A stretch of DNA of 64,000 nt from Streptomyces sp. HUAS ZL42. GTDB taxonomy: Bacteria; Actinomycetota; Actinomycetes; Streptomycetales; Streptomycetaceae. The stretch covers positions 8,777,001 to 8,841,000 of the forward strand of contig NZ_CP160403.1 of assembly GCF_040782645.1 (NCBI RefSeq), read 5' to 3'. The position numbers were made by a program, and so were the translations under genes. Shown here piece after piece: positions 52,305 through 61,863 of this stretch; the stretch's first letter is position 1; each line of letters begins with the position of its first letter. Below the pieces are notes generated by a model that was given only the letters and a program-made list of their open reading frames with translations, did no database searches and was not told the DNA's origin.

Positions 52305-52568
52305 CCCCGTGGACCCCACCCGCCCCCCGAACCGGTCGTCCCCCGACGTGTGACGAACCCCGCCGTGATCGATCGCACGGCGGAGGCTTCGGCACACCGT
52401 AACGGCTGATGGCCGATTTGTGGATGTGTTGGACCGAGATGCATCGGAAAGATGCGGTTCCTGAGCGCGGAAGCGCCCTGTTTGTTTCGGCTCAGGAGAG
52501 GTGCGCACCGTGAGCCGACGCCCGGACAGAGCTGTCGGTGTCAAGGTCACCCGCCGTACACTCCCGGA

Positions 52569-54179
52569 GTGACCGTCACCGCAACTTCCGTCGGCCGGTC
52601 GGACCGGACAGGACCCCAGTCGGCGCCCGCATCGCGCGGCGCACGGCTCCTGCGCCTCGTTCCGGCCGCCGTCGCCGCGCTCTCCGGAGTGCTGCTCTAC
52701 GTCAGTTTCCCGCCGCGCACCGTGGGGTGGCTGGCCCTGCCGGCCTTCGCCCTCTTCGGGTGGGTGCTGCGCGGCCGCGGCTGGAAGGCGGGCCTGGGCC
52801 TCGGCTACCTCTTCGGCCTCGGCTTCCTGCTGCCGCTGCTGGTGTGGACAGGCGTGGAGGTCGGCTCCGGGCCGTGGCTCGCCCTGGTGGCCATCGAGGC
52901 GGTCTTCGTCGCACTGGTCGGGGCGGGAGTGGCCGCTGTGTCGAAGCTGCCCGCCTGGCCGCTGTGGGCGGCCGCGGTGTGGATCGCCGGTGAGGCGGCA
53001 CGCGCGCGCGTACCCTTCCGCGGCTTCCCCTGGGGCAAGATCGCCTTCGGACAGGCGGACGGTGTCTTCCTGCCGCTCGCGGCGGTGGGCGGCACCCCGG
53101 TGCTGGGCTTCGCGGTGGTCCTGTGCGGGTTCGGTCTGTACGAGGTCGTCCGGCTGGTGGTCGAGGGCCGGCGCACCCGGGAGATCCGCAAGTCGGCCGC
53201 GGCGGTGGCCCTGCTCAGCGTCGCAGTGCCGGTCGCGGGGGCGCTCGCCGCCCGTCCGCTGGTGAGCGACAAGGCGGAGGACGGCACCGTCACGGTCGCC
53301 GCGATCCAGGGGAACGTGCCGCGCCTCGGCCTCGACTTCAACGCCCAGCGGCGCGCCGTCCTCGACCACCACGCGCGCGAGACGGAGCGGCTGGCCGCAC
53401 AGGTCAAGGCGGGCAAGGTGGCCAAGCCCGACATCGTGCTGTGGCCCGAGAACTCCTCCGACATCGACCCCTTCGCCTATCCCGACGCGCGCGCCGTCAT
53501 CGACGAGGCCGCGAAGGCGATCGGCGTGCCCGTCTCGGTCGGCGGTGTCGTCGAGCGGGACGGCAAGCTGTACAACGAGCAGATCCTGTGGGACCCGGTG
53601 AAGGGGCCCGTCGACACCTACGACAAGCGGCAGGTCCAGCCGTTCGGCGAGTACCTCCCGCTGCGCTCGCTCATCGGCGCGATCAACGACAACTGGACCA
53701 GCATGGTCCACCAGGACTTCAGCCGGGGCACCGAGCCGGGAGTGTTCAGGATGGCCAACGCCAAGGTGGGCCTGGTCACCTGCTACGAGGCCGCCTTCGA
53801 CTGGGCCGTCCGCGACACCGTCACCGACGGCGCGACGATGATCTCGGTGCCGAGCAACAACGCGACCTTCGACCGCAGCGAGATGACCTACCAGCAGCTC
53901 GCCATGTCCCGCATCCGCGCCGTAGAGCACAGCCGGACCGTGACCGTCCCGGTGACCAGCGGCGTCAGCGCGATCATCATGCCGGACGGGAAGATCACCA
54001 AGAAGACCGGCATGTTCGTGGCCGACTCGCTGGTCCAGAAGGTGCCGCTGCGCTCCTCGCAGACGCCCGCCACGCGGCTGGGCATCCTGCCGGAGATCGC
54101 CCTGGTGCTGGTGGCGGCGGGCGGACTGGGCTGGGCGATCGGTGCCGGGGTGCGCCGCCGACGCGCCGGTGAGGTGTAA
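52569..54179 (+). CDS. lnt: apolipoprotein N-acyltransferase
   Basis: This 536-residue enzyme has an N-terminal bundle of six to seven transmembrane segments and an external nitrilase-like domain with the catalytic triad Glu294 (VLWPENSSD), Lys353 (YDKRQVQPFGEYLP) and Cys405 (LVTCYEAAFD), and a final transmembrane segment. It N-acylates the lipid-modified cysteine of lipoproteins; several lipoproteins are encoded in this window. GTG 52569 comes 6 nt after TACACT (52557-52562), suggesting leaderless transcription. Confidence 0.93.
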   Translation: MTVTATSVGRSDRTGPQSAPASRGARLLRLVPAAVAALSGVLLYVSFPPRTVGWLALPAFALFGWVLRGRGWKAGLGLGYLFGLGFLLPLLVWTGVEVGSGPWLALVAIEAVFVALVGAGVAAVSKLPAWPLWAAAVWIAGEAARARVPFRGFPWGKIAFGQADGVFLPLAAVGGTPVLGFAVVLCGFGLYEVVRLVVEGRRTREIRKSAAAVALLSVAVPVAGALAARPLVSDKAEDGTVTVAAIQGNVPRLGLDFNAQRRAVLDHHARETERLAAQVKAGKVAKPDIVLWPENSSDIDPFAYPDARAVIDEAAKAIGVPVSVGGVVERDGKLYNEQILWDPVKGPVDTYDKRQVQPFGEYLPLRSLIGAINDNWTSMVHQDFSRGTEPGVFRMANAKVGLVTCYEAAFDWAVRDTVTDGATMISVPSNNATFDRSEMTYQQLAMSRIRAVEHSRTVTVPVTSGVSAIIMPDGKITKKTGMFVADSLVQKVPLRSSQTPATRLGILPEIALVLVAAGGLGWAIGAGVRRRRAGEV

Positions 54180-54246
54180 CCGTACGACCGGTGCACGCCC
54201 CCGGAACTCGCCGGGGGGACCACGACCGGCCCGCTAGGGTCGCTCC

Positions 54247-54726
54247 ATGGCTACCCCTGACTTCATCCGTACCCTCCGGGCCGACGTCGGTCACCAGTTG
54301 CTGTGGCTCCCCGGAGTCACCGCCATCGTCTTCGACGACGAGGGCAGAGTGCTGCTGGGCCGCCGCTCCGACACCGGCAGGTGGTCGGTGATCGGGGGCA
54401 TCCCGGAGCCGGGGGAGCAGCCCGCGGCCTGCGCCGTGCGGGAGGTCCACGAGGAGACCGCGGTGCGCTGCGTCGCCGAACGCGTGGTCCTCGTGCAGGC
54501 GCTGAACCCGCTGACCTACGGCAACGGCGACGTCTGCCAGTACATGGACATCACCATCCGCTGCCGGGCCGTCGGCGGCGAGGCGCGTGTCAACGACGAC
54601 GAGTCGCTCGAGGTGGGCTGGTTCGCGGTGGACGCCCTGCCGGAGCTGAACGAGTTCGGACGCTTCCGGATCAAGCAGGCCCTGTCCGGCGCACCTACGT
54701 GGTTCGACGCTACGAGTTCCGAGTGA
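54247..54726 (+). CDS. NUDIX hydrolase
   Basis: This 159-residue protein has a complete Nudix box, GGIPEPGEQPAACAVREVHEETAV (GX5EX7REVXEEXXU; residues about 50-73), preceded by VTAIVFDDEGRVLLGRRSD. It hydrolyses nucleoside diphosphates linked to another group; the substrate is not predictable. TAGGGT (54235-54240) lies 6 nt before the ATG, fitting a leaderless mRNA. Confidence 0.92.
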   Translation: MATPDFIRTLRADVGHQLLWLPGVTAIVFDDEGRVLLGRRSDTGRWSVIGGIPEPGEQPAACAVREVHEETAVRCVAERVVLVQALNPLTYGNGDVCQYMDITIRCRAVGGEARVNDDESLEVGWFAVDALPELNEFGRFRIKQALSGAPTWFDATSSE

Positions 54727-54780
54727 AGTATGGAGGATGACCACATGGGGTGGGGAGGGAGCGCTGCCTAGGGTCGGACC

Positions 54781-55581
54781 ATGACCCCGCCCAGCGCCCT
54801 TCCGGGCACCCACGCCCCCCTGCTCGACCTCGGCGGCCGCACTGCCCTCGTCACCGGCGCCGCCGGCGGCATCGGCCGTGCCTGCGCGCTGCGGCTGGCG
54901 GCCGCCGGGGCCAAGGTGAGAGCGGTCGACCGGGACGCCGCAGGACTGGAGTCGCTCGCCGACCGGTCCGCGGGCCTGGCGGGCGGCATCGAACCGCACG
55001 TCCTCGACCTGACCGACCTGGACGCCGCAGAACTCGCCGCCGCGGGAACCGACGTCCTCGTCAACAACGCGGGCCTGCAGCTGGTACGGCCCCTCGAGGA
55101 GTTCCCGCCGGACGTCTTCCACACGGTGCTCACCGTGATGCTGGAGGCGCCGTTCCGGCTCATCCGGGGCGCCCTGCCGCACATGTACGGGCAGAGCTGG
55201 GGCCGCATCGTCAACGTGTCGTCCGTCCACGGTCTGCGTGCCTCGGCCTACAAGTCGGCGTATGTGGCCGCCAAGCACGGCCTGGAAGGACTGTCCAAGA
55301 CCGCCGCCCTCGAAGGCGCCCCCCACGGCGTCACATCGAACTGCGTGAACCCGGCGTACGTGCGCACCCCGCTGGTCGAGAAGCAGATCGCCGACCAGGC
55401 CCGGGCGCACCGCATCCCCGAGGAGCGTGTCCTGTCCGAGGTGCTGCTGCAGGACAGCGCGGTCAAACGGCTCATCGAGCCGGAGGAGGTGGCCGAGGCG
55501 GTGGCGTACCTGTGCAGTCCGCAGGCGTCCTTCGTGACCGGCACCTCGCTGGTCCTCGACGGCGGCTGGACCGCGCACTGA
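54781..55581 (+). CDS. 3-hydroxybutyrate dehydrogenase-like SDR
   Basis: This 266-residue classical short-chain dehydrogenase has the TGAAGGIGRA cofactor motif, NNAG, the catalytic Ser, Tyr and Lys in VSSVHGLRASAYKSAYVAAKHG, and a C-terminus (QASFVTGTSLVLDGGWTAH) typical of 3-hydroxybutyrate dehydrogenases. The LQLVRPLEEFP substrate-loop pattern also fits. It would oxidise 3-hydroxybutyrate to acetoacetate with NAD+. TAGGGT (54769-54774) precedes the ATG by 6 nt. The PucR-type regulator and MHS symporter following it make a plausible uptake-and-use set. Confidence 0.85.
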   Translation: MTPPSALPGTHAPLLDLGGRTALVTGAAGGIGRACALRLAAAGAKVRAVDRDAAGLESLADRSAGLAGGIEPHVLDLTDLDAAELAAAGTDVLVNNAGLQLVRPLEEFPPDVFHTVLTVMLEAPFRLIRGALPHMYGQSWGRIVNVSSVHGLRASAYKSAYVAAKHGLEGLSKTAALEGAPHGVTSNCVNPAYVRTPLVEKQIADQARAHRIPEERVLSEVLLQDSAVKRLIEPEEVAEAVAYLCSPQASFVTGTSLVLDGGWTAH

Positions 55582-55636
55582 GCGGGCCCGCCCCTCGGCC
55601 CGGAGTTGTCCACAGGGCTGACGGGGCGGCCGGTCG

Positions 55637-57601
55637 ATGGTGAATCCTGTGAGCATGTCCCGCGATCACGTGCAGTCCGCCGAGCGCCCCGCCGACGGCG
55701 TCGAGGCGCGGGCGAGCAGCGCCGACGCGCCGTTCCTGGAGCTGCTGGCCCGCGGTGCGCCCGCCGACGCCTACGAGCGGCCGGTGCTGCTAGCCCGCGC
55801 AGAGGGACGGCCGGCGGAGCGGATCGAGGCGCTCGAACGGGCCAAGCTGCTCGCTCTGCGCGTGCGCTCGGAACTGGAGGGACGGCGCCGGCGGGAGGCC
55901 GAGCTGTCCGCCCTCTTCGAGACCGCCCATGATCTGGCGGGCCTGCGGGACCTGGACGCCGTGCTCCAGGCGATCGTGCAGCGCGCCCGGTCGCTGCTCG
56001 GCACGGACGTCGCCTATCTCAGCCTGAACGACCCGGTCAGGGGCGACACCTACATGCGGGTGACCGAGGGCTCGGTCGCGGCCCGCTTCCAGCAGCTGCG
56101 CCTCGGAATGGGCGAGGGCCTCGGCGGCCTCGTCGCCCAGACGGCCCGTCCCTACGTCACCGACGACTACTTCAAGGACGCCCGCTTCCAGCACACCGCC
56201 GCCATCGACGCGGGCGTGCACGACGAGGGCCTGGTGGCCATCCTCGGCGTGCCGCTGATGCTCGGGGCCAACGTCATCGGCGTGCTCTTCGCGGCGGACC
56301 GGAGGGCCCGTGTCTTCGAGCGGGAGCAGATCGCCCTCCTCGGCTCCTTCGCCGCGCTCGCCGCGGCCGCCATCGACACCGCCAACCTGCTCACCGAGAC
56401 CCGCTCCGCCCTGGCAGGCCTGGAGCGGGCCAACGAGATCATCCAGGACCGCAGCGGCGTGATCGAGCGCGCCTCCGACGTCCACGACCGCCTCGCCGAA
56501 CTGGTCCTGCGCGGCGGCGGCGTCCACGACGTCGCCGCCGCCGTCTCCCAGGTCCTCGCCGGCACGGTCGAGTTCACCGAGGCCACCGCGGCGCCGGCCG
56601 AGGCCCTGGAGGCGTCGCGCGCCGAGGGGCACGCGGTGCGGCACCGGGACGACTGGATCGCCGCCGTGACCGCCGGCGGCGAACTGCTCGGCGCCCTGGT
56701 CCTGCGCGGCCACCCCGGCCTCGACCCGGTCGACCAGCGCACCCTGGAGCGCGCCGCGATGGTCACCTCCCTGCTGCTCCTCGCCAGACGCTCCGCCGCG
56801 GAGGCCGAACAGCGCGTCCGCGGCGAACTCCTCGACGACCTGCTGGACGCCCGCGACCGCGACCCGCGTCTGCTGCGCGAACGTGCCTCCCGGCTGCAGG
56901 CCGACCTCGACGCCACCCACGTCGTCCTCACCGCGCGGCTCGACGCCGCGCCCGCCGACGCCGACCAGGAGGCTGACGCGCGGCGGCGGCTGTGGTCCGC
57001 CGCCTCCCACCTGGCCGCGACCCGTCACGGACTGGCCGCCGCGCGCGACGGCGGCACGGTCCTGCTGCTGCCCCTGGCTCGTGGCGACACCGCGACCGAC
57101 CTCGCCCGCCGCACCGCCCGCCACCTGGGCACAGCCGTCCACGAGGCGGTCACCGTCGGCGCCTCCGCCCCGGTCGAGGACCTCGCCGCCCGACCGGACG
57201 CCGTGGCCGCGGCCTACGCTGAGGGCCGCCGCTGCCTCGACGCCCTGCGGCTCCTCGGCCGCTCCGGCGACGGCGCGGCCGCCGAGGACTTCGGCTTCCT
57301 CGGACTGCTGCTCGCCGGCGACCGGGACATCGCGGGCTTCGTGGACCGCACCATCGGCGAGGTGGTCGCCTACGACGAACGGCGCGGCACCGACCTGCTG
57401 CGCACACTCGACGCCTACTTCGCCTGCGGCATGAGCCCGGCCCGCACCAAGGACGCGCTGCACGTCCATGTGAACACGGTCGCCCAGCGCCTGGAGCGCG
57501 TCGGCCGGCTCCTCGGCGACGACTGGCAGAGCCCTGCCCGCGTCTTGGAGATACAACTCGCCCTGCGGCTGCACCGGTTGTCGGCACCCTCGCAGCACTG
57601 A
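55637..57601 (+). CDS. GAF-domain PucR/CdaR-type transcriptional regulator
   Basis: This 654-residue regulator has an N-terminal coiled-coil region (RIEALERAKLLALRVRSELE), a GAF sensor domain (LFETAHDLAGLRDLDAVLQA to LTETRSALAGLERA, about residues 92-265), a GGDEF-like central region and a C-terminal PucR HTH (LLRTLDAYFACGMSPARTKD and ALHVHVNTVAQRLERVGRLL). Such proteins activate catabolic genes in response to a small ligand. It follows the SDR gene by 55 nt and converges with the symporter gene. Confidence 0.88.
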   Translation: MVNPVSMSRDHVQSAERPADGVEARASSADAPFLELLARGAPADAYERPVLLARAEGRPAERIEALERAKLLALRVRSELEGRRRREAELSALFETAHDLAGLRDLDAVLQAIVQRARSLLGTDVAYLSLNDPVRGDTYMRVTEGSVAARFQQLRLGMGEGLGGLVAQTARPYVTDDYFKDARFQHTAAIDAGVHDEGLVAILGVPLMLGANVIGVLFAADRRARVFEREQIALLGSFAALAAAAIDTANLLTETRSALAGLERANEIIQDRSGVIERASDVHDRLAELVLRGGGVHDVAAAVSQVLAGTVEFTEATAAPAEALEASRAEGHAVRHRDDWIAAVTAGGELLGALVLRGHPGLDPVDQRTLERAAMVTSLLLLARRSAAEAEQRVRGELLDDLLDARDRDPRLLRERASRLQADLDATHVVLTARLDAAPADADQEADARRRLWSAASHLAATRHGLAAARDGGTVLLLPLARGDTATDLARRTARHLGTAVHEAVTVGASAPVEDLAARPDAVAAAYAEGRRCLDALRLLGRSGDGAAAEDFGFLGLLLAGDRDIAGFVDRTIGEVVAYDERRGTDLLRTLDAYFACGMSPARTKDALHVHVNTVAQRLERVGRLLGDDWQSPARVLEIQLALRLHRLSAPSQH

Positions 57602-57627
57602 CCCCCGCACGCGGTGGCGTACGGGGG
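57602..57627. terminator. bidirectional hairpin between regulator and symporter genes
   Basis: CCCCCGCAC (57602-57610) and GTACGGGGG (57619-57627) pair with one mismatch around an 8-nt loop, directly after the PucR-type stop codon and 16 nt from the convergent symporter stop. It can serve both genes; there is no T-tract. Confidence 0.55.
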
Positions 57628-57643
57628 CAGGTACCGGGGTGGT

Positions 57644-59032
57644 TCAGGCGGTGCGCGCGTCCGCGGTCCGGGCGGTCGCTGGCTCCGCGTCGACGACCGG
57701 TTCGACCTCCGCGAGGTCCCGGTGACGGGTCTCCTTCGCCACCCCCACGGCGACGAGGGTGAGGACGGCGGCGGCGATCACGTACAGCGCGATCGGCGTG
57801 GAGCTGTCGTAGTCGGCCAGCAGCGCGGTGGCGATCAGTGGTGCGGGCGCGCCCGCCGCGACCGAGGCGAACTGAGCGCCGATGGAGGCGCCGGAGTAGC
57901 GCATCCGGGTCGCGAACATCTCGGAGAAGAAGGCGGCCTGGGGCGCGTACATCGCGCCGTGCAGGACCAGGCCCACGGTCACGGCGAGGATCAGGTTGCC
58001 GAAACCGCCGGTGTCGATGAGCGAGAAGAACGGGAACATCCACAGACCGACGCCCGCCGCGCCCAGCAGGTACACGGGGCGGCGTCCGATCCGGTCCGAC
58101 AGCGCGCCCCACAGCGGGATCACCGCGAAGTGCACGGCCGACGCGATCAGCACCGCGTTGAGCGCCGTCTGCTTGGAGACACCGGCCGAAGTGGTGGCGT
58201 ACACGAGGATGAAGGCGGTGATGACGTAGTAGGAGATGTTCTCCGCCATGCGCGCGCCCATCGCGATCAGCACGTCCCGCCAGTGGTACCGCAGCACGGA
58301 GACGAGCGGCAGCTTCTCGGCCTCGGTGGTGCGGGCCGCCTTGCGCGCCTCGGCCTGCGCCAACGCCTGCTGGAAGACCGGCGATTCATCGACAGAGAGA
58401 CGAATCCACAAGCCGACGATCACCAGCACCCCGGAGAGCAGGAACGGGATCCGCCAGCCCCAGGTGCCGAAGGCGGTGTCGGAGAGCACGGCCGTCAGCA
58501 GGGACAGCACACCCGTGGCGAGCAACTGCCCGGCGGGCGCCCCGGTCTGCGGCCACGAGGCCCAGAACCCGCGCCGCCGTGCGTCCCCGTGCTCGGACAC
58601 GAGCAGCACGGCGCCGCCCCACTCCCCACCGAGCGCGAAGCCCTGGACCAGGCGCAGGGTGGTCAGCAGCACGGGGGCGGCGCTCCCGACGGTCGCGTGC
58701 GTGGGCAGCAGCCCGATCGCGAACGTCGCCCCGCCCATCAGCAGCAGACTCAGCACCAGCAGCTTCTTGCGCCCGAGCCGGTCGCCGTAGTGCCCGAAGA
58801 CGAGCGCACCGATCGGACGGGCGGCGAATCCGACCGCGTACGTAAGGAACGACAGCAGCGTGCCGACGAGCGGGTCGGAGTCCGGGAAGAACAGCTTGTT
58901 GAAGACGAGGGCGGCTGCGGAGCCGTAGAGGAAGAAGTCGTACCACTCGATGGTGGTGCCGATGAGGCTCGCGGCGACGATGCGCTTGAGGTTCGCGGGC
59001 GTCGGGGGAGCGGATGCTGCTGCGGAGGCCAT
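57644..59032 (-). CDS. MHS-family metabolite:proton symporter (MFS)
   Basis: This 462-residue, 12-TM protein belongs to the metabolite:H+ symporter family: IEWYDFFLYGSAAALVF in TM1, FGHYGDRLGRKKLLVLSLL (MFS motif A), RLVQGFALGGEWGGAVLLVSE and RFASVAAGAPAPLI-like segments. Members import carboxylates such as citrate, ketoglutarate, shikimate or hydroxybutyrate. ATG 59032 has CCGGAAGTGG upstream. Linked to a hydroxybutyrate-dehydrogenase-like gene, it may import a short hydroxy acid. Confidence 0.9.
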   Translation of the reverse strand: MASAAASAPPTPANLKRIVAASLIGTTIEWYDFFLYGSAAALVFNKLFFPDSDPLVGTLLSFLTYAVGFAARPIGALVFGHYGDRLGRKKLLVLSLLLMGGATFAIGLLPTHATVGSAAPVLLTTLRLVQGFALGGEWGGAVLLVSEHGDARRRGFWASWPQTGAPAGQLLATGVLSLLTAVLSDTAFGTWGWRIPFLLSGVLVIVGLWIRLSVDESPVFQQALAQAEARKAARTTEAEKLPLVSVLRYHWRDVLIAMGARMAENISYYVITAFILVYATTSAGVSKQTALNAVLIASAVHFAVIPLWGALSDRIGRRPVYLLGAAGVGLWMFPFFSLIDTGGFGNLILAVTVGLVLHGAMYAPQAAFFSEMFATRMRYSGASIGAQFASVAAGAPAPLIATALLADYDSSTPIALYVIAAAVLTLVAVGVAKETRHRDLAEVEPVVDAEPATARTADARTA

Positions 59033-59180
59033 GTGCACCACTTCCGGGTGTTCGGTGGGGACGGGTACGTGCTGGCACACCGTAGGAAGACACAGAGCGG
59101 GCGCACATGTGGTGGGACTACATACTTCTGACGTGGGGTGTGCGCGTGACGCCTATGACTGCCCGCCGATGACACATCGG

Positions 59181-60002
59181 TCAGCCGAGATTGAGAAGGC
59201 CGGCGTCGACGACGGCGCGGCCGAAGGGGCTCGCGAGTTCGGCGAGACGCTCACAGCCGGCCTCTCCCAGCGCGCCGTAGGCGGGAAGGGCCAGGCGGTC
59301 GGTGCGGTCCTCGATGTGCCGGCGCAGGAGTACGCCTTCCGGGCTGAGGGCCTCGCCGTCGAGGAGACCTCGCGTGCGCAGGCGCTCCTGGGTGCCGGCC
59401 CACTCCTCCTCGGGCCACGCACGGCTCGCCTTGAGGAAGCCGACGGGAACGTCGCCGGTCGCGGCGTGCAGAACCAGGGCCTCCAAGCCCCCGACGCCCT
59501 CGCTCAGCAGGCACGCGACATGGCCGTCCCCGCGGAACTCCCGGAGCAGTGTCTGGGCGTGCCACAGCTGCAGTACCGGCTCCTCCGGCCAGGGCAGTGC
59601 GGCATGCGCGGCGAACAGCGGGCGGCCCTGCGCGTGTTCGCAGGCCGCCTCGGCGGCCCGGCGGGTCAGTGCCAGGACCTCGTCCAGGTCGGGCAGCTCG
59701 TGGATTCCGGCCCGCCGCAGGGCTTCACCCGCCGCGGTGTAGCGGGCGTCCAGCACCTGCTGCGGCGTTGTGGCGTCCCAGGCCCCCTCGAGCGCCTGCC
59801 GTACGAGGTCGGGGTTGAAGTTGTAGAAGGTCGAGATGACCAGTTCGGCGGGTGCTCGGCCGAACACGGCGCTCCGGGAGGTGAAGTACCCGGCGCGTCC
59901 GCTCAGTCCGAGGGCCGCGTACCGTCGCCTCCCCTCGGGGACGAAGTAGATCATGCCGTGTACGGGCTCGAGGCGGCGCCAGGCCGCGCGCGCTGTCTTC
60001 AC
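59181..60002 (-). CDS. SCO6745-like (SalK-related) family protein
   Basis: This 273-residue protein begins with VKTARAAWRRLEPVHGMIYF and contains YFTSRSAVFGRAPAELVISTF followed by YNFNPDLV, AHAALPWPEEPVLQLWHAQT and LLREFRGDGHVACLL, matching the actinobacterial SCO6745 family as I recall it. The role is unknown; related genes are sometimes found near antibiotic clusters. GTG 60002 follows AGAGGTG, a good ribosome-binding site. Confidence 0.7.
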   Translation of the reverse strand: MKTARAAWRRLEPVHGMIYFVPEGRRRYAALGLSGRAGYFTSRSAVFGRAPAELVISTFYNFNPDLVRQALEGAWDATTPQQVLDARYTAAGEALRRAGIHELPDLDEVLALTRRAAEAACEHAQGRPLFAAHAALPWPEEPVLQLWHAQTLLREFRGDGHVACLLSEGVGGLEALVLHAATGDVPVGFLKASRAWPEEEWAGTQERLRTRGLLDGEALSPEGVLLRRHIEDRTDRLALPAYGALGEAGCERLAELASPFGRAVVDAGLLNLG

Positions 60003-60187
60003 GGGGTCACCTCTTCGGAGAGCCGACGAACGGGGTATGCGCTGCGGGTTCAGTACTCGCCGTGTGCCTCGCCGGTGTTCGAGCGGCAGGCGGCTCGGCG
60101 TTTCGGTTGCGGTTGCCGGCGCACAGCGGCGTGCGCGTCGTCATACGGCTGCCAAGGGGGGCCGCGGGAGGGGGCCCTGGGCCCCGG

Positions 60188-60234
60188 GGCGGACTGCAGC
60201 GGCGGCGGCACGGGGGCCGCCCGCCCAGTCCGCC
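60188..60234 (-). terminator. strong hairpin downstream of the symporter gene
   Basis: GGCGGACTG (60188-60196) pairs perfectly with CAGTCCGCC (60226-60234), with further GGCGGC/GCCGCC pairing inside the loop. It begins 13 nt beyond the minus-strand stop of the sodium/solute symporter. A GGGGCCC-T-GGGCCCC dyad lies just further downstream (about 60172-60187). Confidence 0.6.
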
Positions 60235-60246
60235 GCGGCACCGTGG

Positions 60247-61863
60247 TCATTCGGCTGCGGCGAGCAGACGCGCCTCGCTCTCCTCGTACAGCTGCCTGCT
60301 CTCCCGGCTGTCCGCGGCGCGGCGCCGGTGGTCCAGACGGCTGCCCAGCCAGCCCGCCAGGTAACCGAAGGGGATGGAGACCAGTCCGGTCGACTGCATG
60401 GGGAACCAGTGGAAGTCGGCGTCCGGGAAGACGGCGGACGGCGTGCCCGAGACGGCCTTGGAAAAGACCATCAGCACCAGCGCGCAGGCCGCACCGCCGT
60501 AGAGGGTGGCGAGCAGGCCGGTGCGCGTGAATCCTCTCCAGAACAGGGAGTAGGTCAGCGCGGGAGCCACCGCGGATGCCCCGATGCAGATGGCCAGAGT
60601 GGTCAGCACGCCGACGTCCCAGTGCTGGACCAGGGTGGCGAGTCCGATGGCGACGGTTCCCACGGCCACGCTCGTACCTGCCGCCACCGTCATCTCCGTA
60701 CGCGGCTCCGCCTGTCCCCGCCGCGCCGCGTGGGCGAACAGGTCGTGGGCCAGCGACGAGGCCGCGGCCAGGGTCATTCCCGCGACCGAGGACAGCAGGG
60801 TGATGAACACCATCCCCGCCATGGCCGAGTAGAGAATCGTCGCACCCGCGGAGGCGGGGTCCCCGCCGAGCACCTGCGACAGCATGAGCACCGACGTCCT
60901 GCCCTGCGGGTCGGCCGCGGTGATGTACCTCGATCCCACCAGCGCCGCCGCGCCCGTGCCCATGACGATCACGAGCAGGCAGAAGGTGGTGACCGTGCCG
61001 ACGGCCCACGACATGGAGCGGCGCACCGCCGGCACGTCCTTCGCGGAGTACAGGCGCATGGTGATGTGGGGCAGGCAGGCCACGCCGAGGACCACGGTGA
61101 TCTGGAGTCCGATGAAGTCCAGCCGGTCGCCGGCCGAGGTGCCCAGCTGAAGGCCCTGCTGAAGGAACGCGGGTCCCGTACCGCTGCCGTGCTGGGCGGC
61201 CCTGAGCACCTCTCCCGGGCTCCAGTCGAAGCGGTTCAGGACCAGGGCGGCGACGACGACGCTGGTGCCGAGCAGGATGACGATCTTGATCATCTGAAGG
61301 AGCGCGGTTCCCCTCATACCGCCGAGCGCCGCGTAAATGATCATCAGGCTGCCGACGATGACGATCGACGCCGTCCTGGCGCCCGCCCAGTGCGGGATGC
61401 CGAGGATGAACGTGAGCAGCGACCCGGCCCCGGAGAGCTGGACGACCAGGAAGGGCACGGTCGCGGAAAGCGTCACCACGCAGGCGGCGATACGCACGGC
61501 CCGCCCGGGCATGTTGCGGGCCAGGACGTCGCCCATGGTGAACCGGCCGGCGTTGCGCAGAGGTTCGGCCAGCAGGAACATCAGCAGCACCAGGGACAGG
61601 GCGGTGCTGACCGCCAGGACATAGCCGTCGTATCCGGCGAGGGCGATGATGCCGGTGGTGCTCAGCACCGTGGCCGCGGAGATGTAGTCGCCCGCGATGG
61701 CCAGGCCGTTCTTGAACGGGGTGAGCGAGAGGTAGCCGGTGTAGAAGTTCGTCAGGTCGTCGCGGTCCGGACCCGCCATCACGCACATCAGCAGGGTGAT
61801 GGTGACCAGGGTGGTGAAGAGGACGAGGACGGTGGCCTGCGTCCCGGAGCCGAAGTCGGTCAT
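60247..61863 (-). CDS. sodium:solute symporter (ActP/SSS family)
   Basis: This 538-residue membrane protein has about 13 transmembrane segments and SSS-family motifs: LAIAGDYISAATVLSTTGII, GRFTMGDVLARNMPGRAVR, ALGGMRGTALLQMIKIVILL and the C-terminal FGYLAGWLGSRLD. It resembles acetate permease ActP, and its partner DUF485 gene overlaps it by 4 bp, as in yjcH-actP operons. It probably imports acetate or another short monocarboxylate with Na+. Confidence 0.9.
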   Translation of the reverse strand: MTDFGSGTQATVLVLFTTLVTITLLMCVMAGPDRDDLTNFYTGYLSLTPFKNGLAIAGDYISAATVLSTTGIIALAGYDGYVLAVSTALSLVLLMFLLAEPLRNAGRFTMGDVLARNMPGRAVRIAACVVTLSATVPFLVVQLSGAGSLLTFILGIPHWAGARTASIVIVGSLMIIYAALGGMRGTALLQMIKIVILLGTSVVVAALVLNRFDWSPGEVLRAAQHGSGTGPAFLQQGLQLGTSAGDRLDFIGLQITVVLGVACLPHITMRLYSAKDVPAVRRSMSWAVGTVTTFCLLVIVMGTGAAALVGSRYITAADPQGRTSVLMLSQVLGGDPASAGATILYSAMAGMVFITLLSSVAGMTLAAASSLAHDLFAHAARRGQAEPRTEMTVAAGTSVAVGTVAIGLATLVQHWDVGVLTTLAICIGASAVAPALTYSLFWRGFTRTGLLATLYGGAACALVLMVFSKAVSGTPSAVFPDADFHWFPMQSTGLVSIPFGYLAGWLGSRLDHRRRAADSRESRQLYEESEARLLAAAE

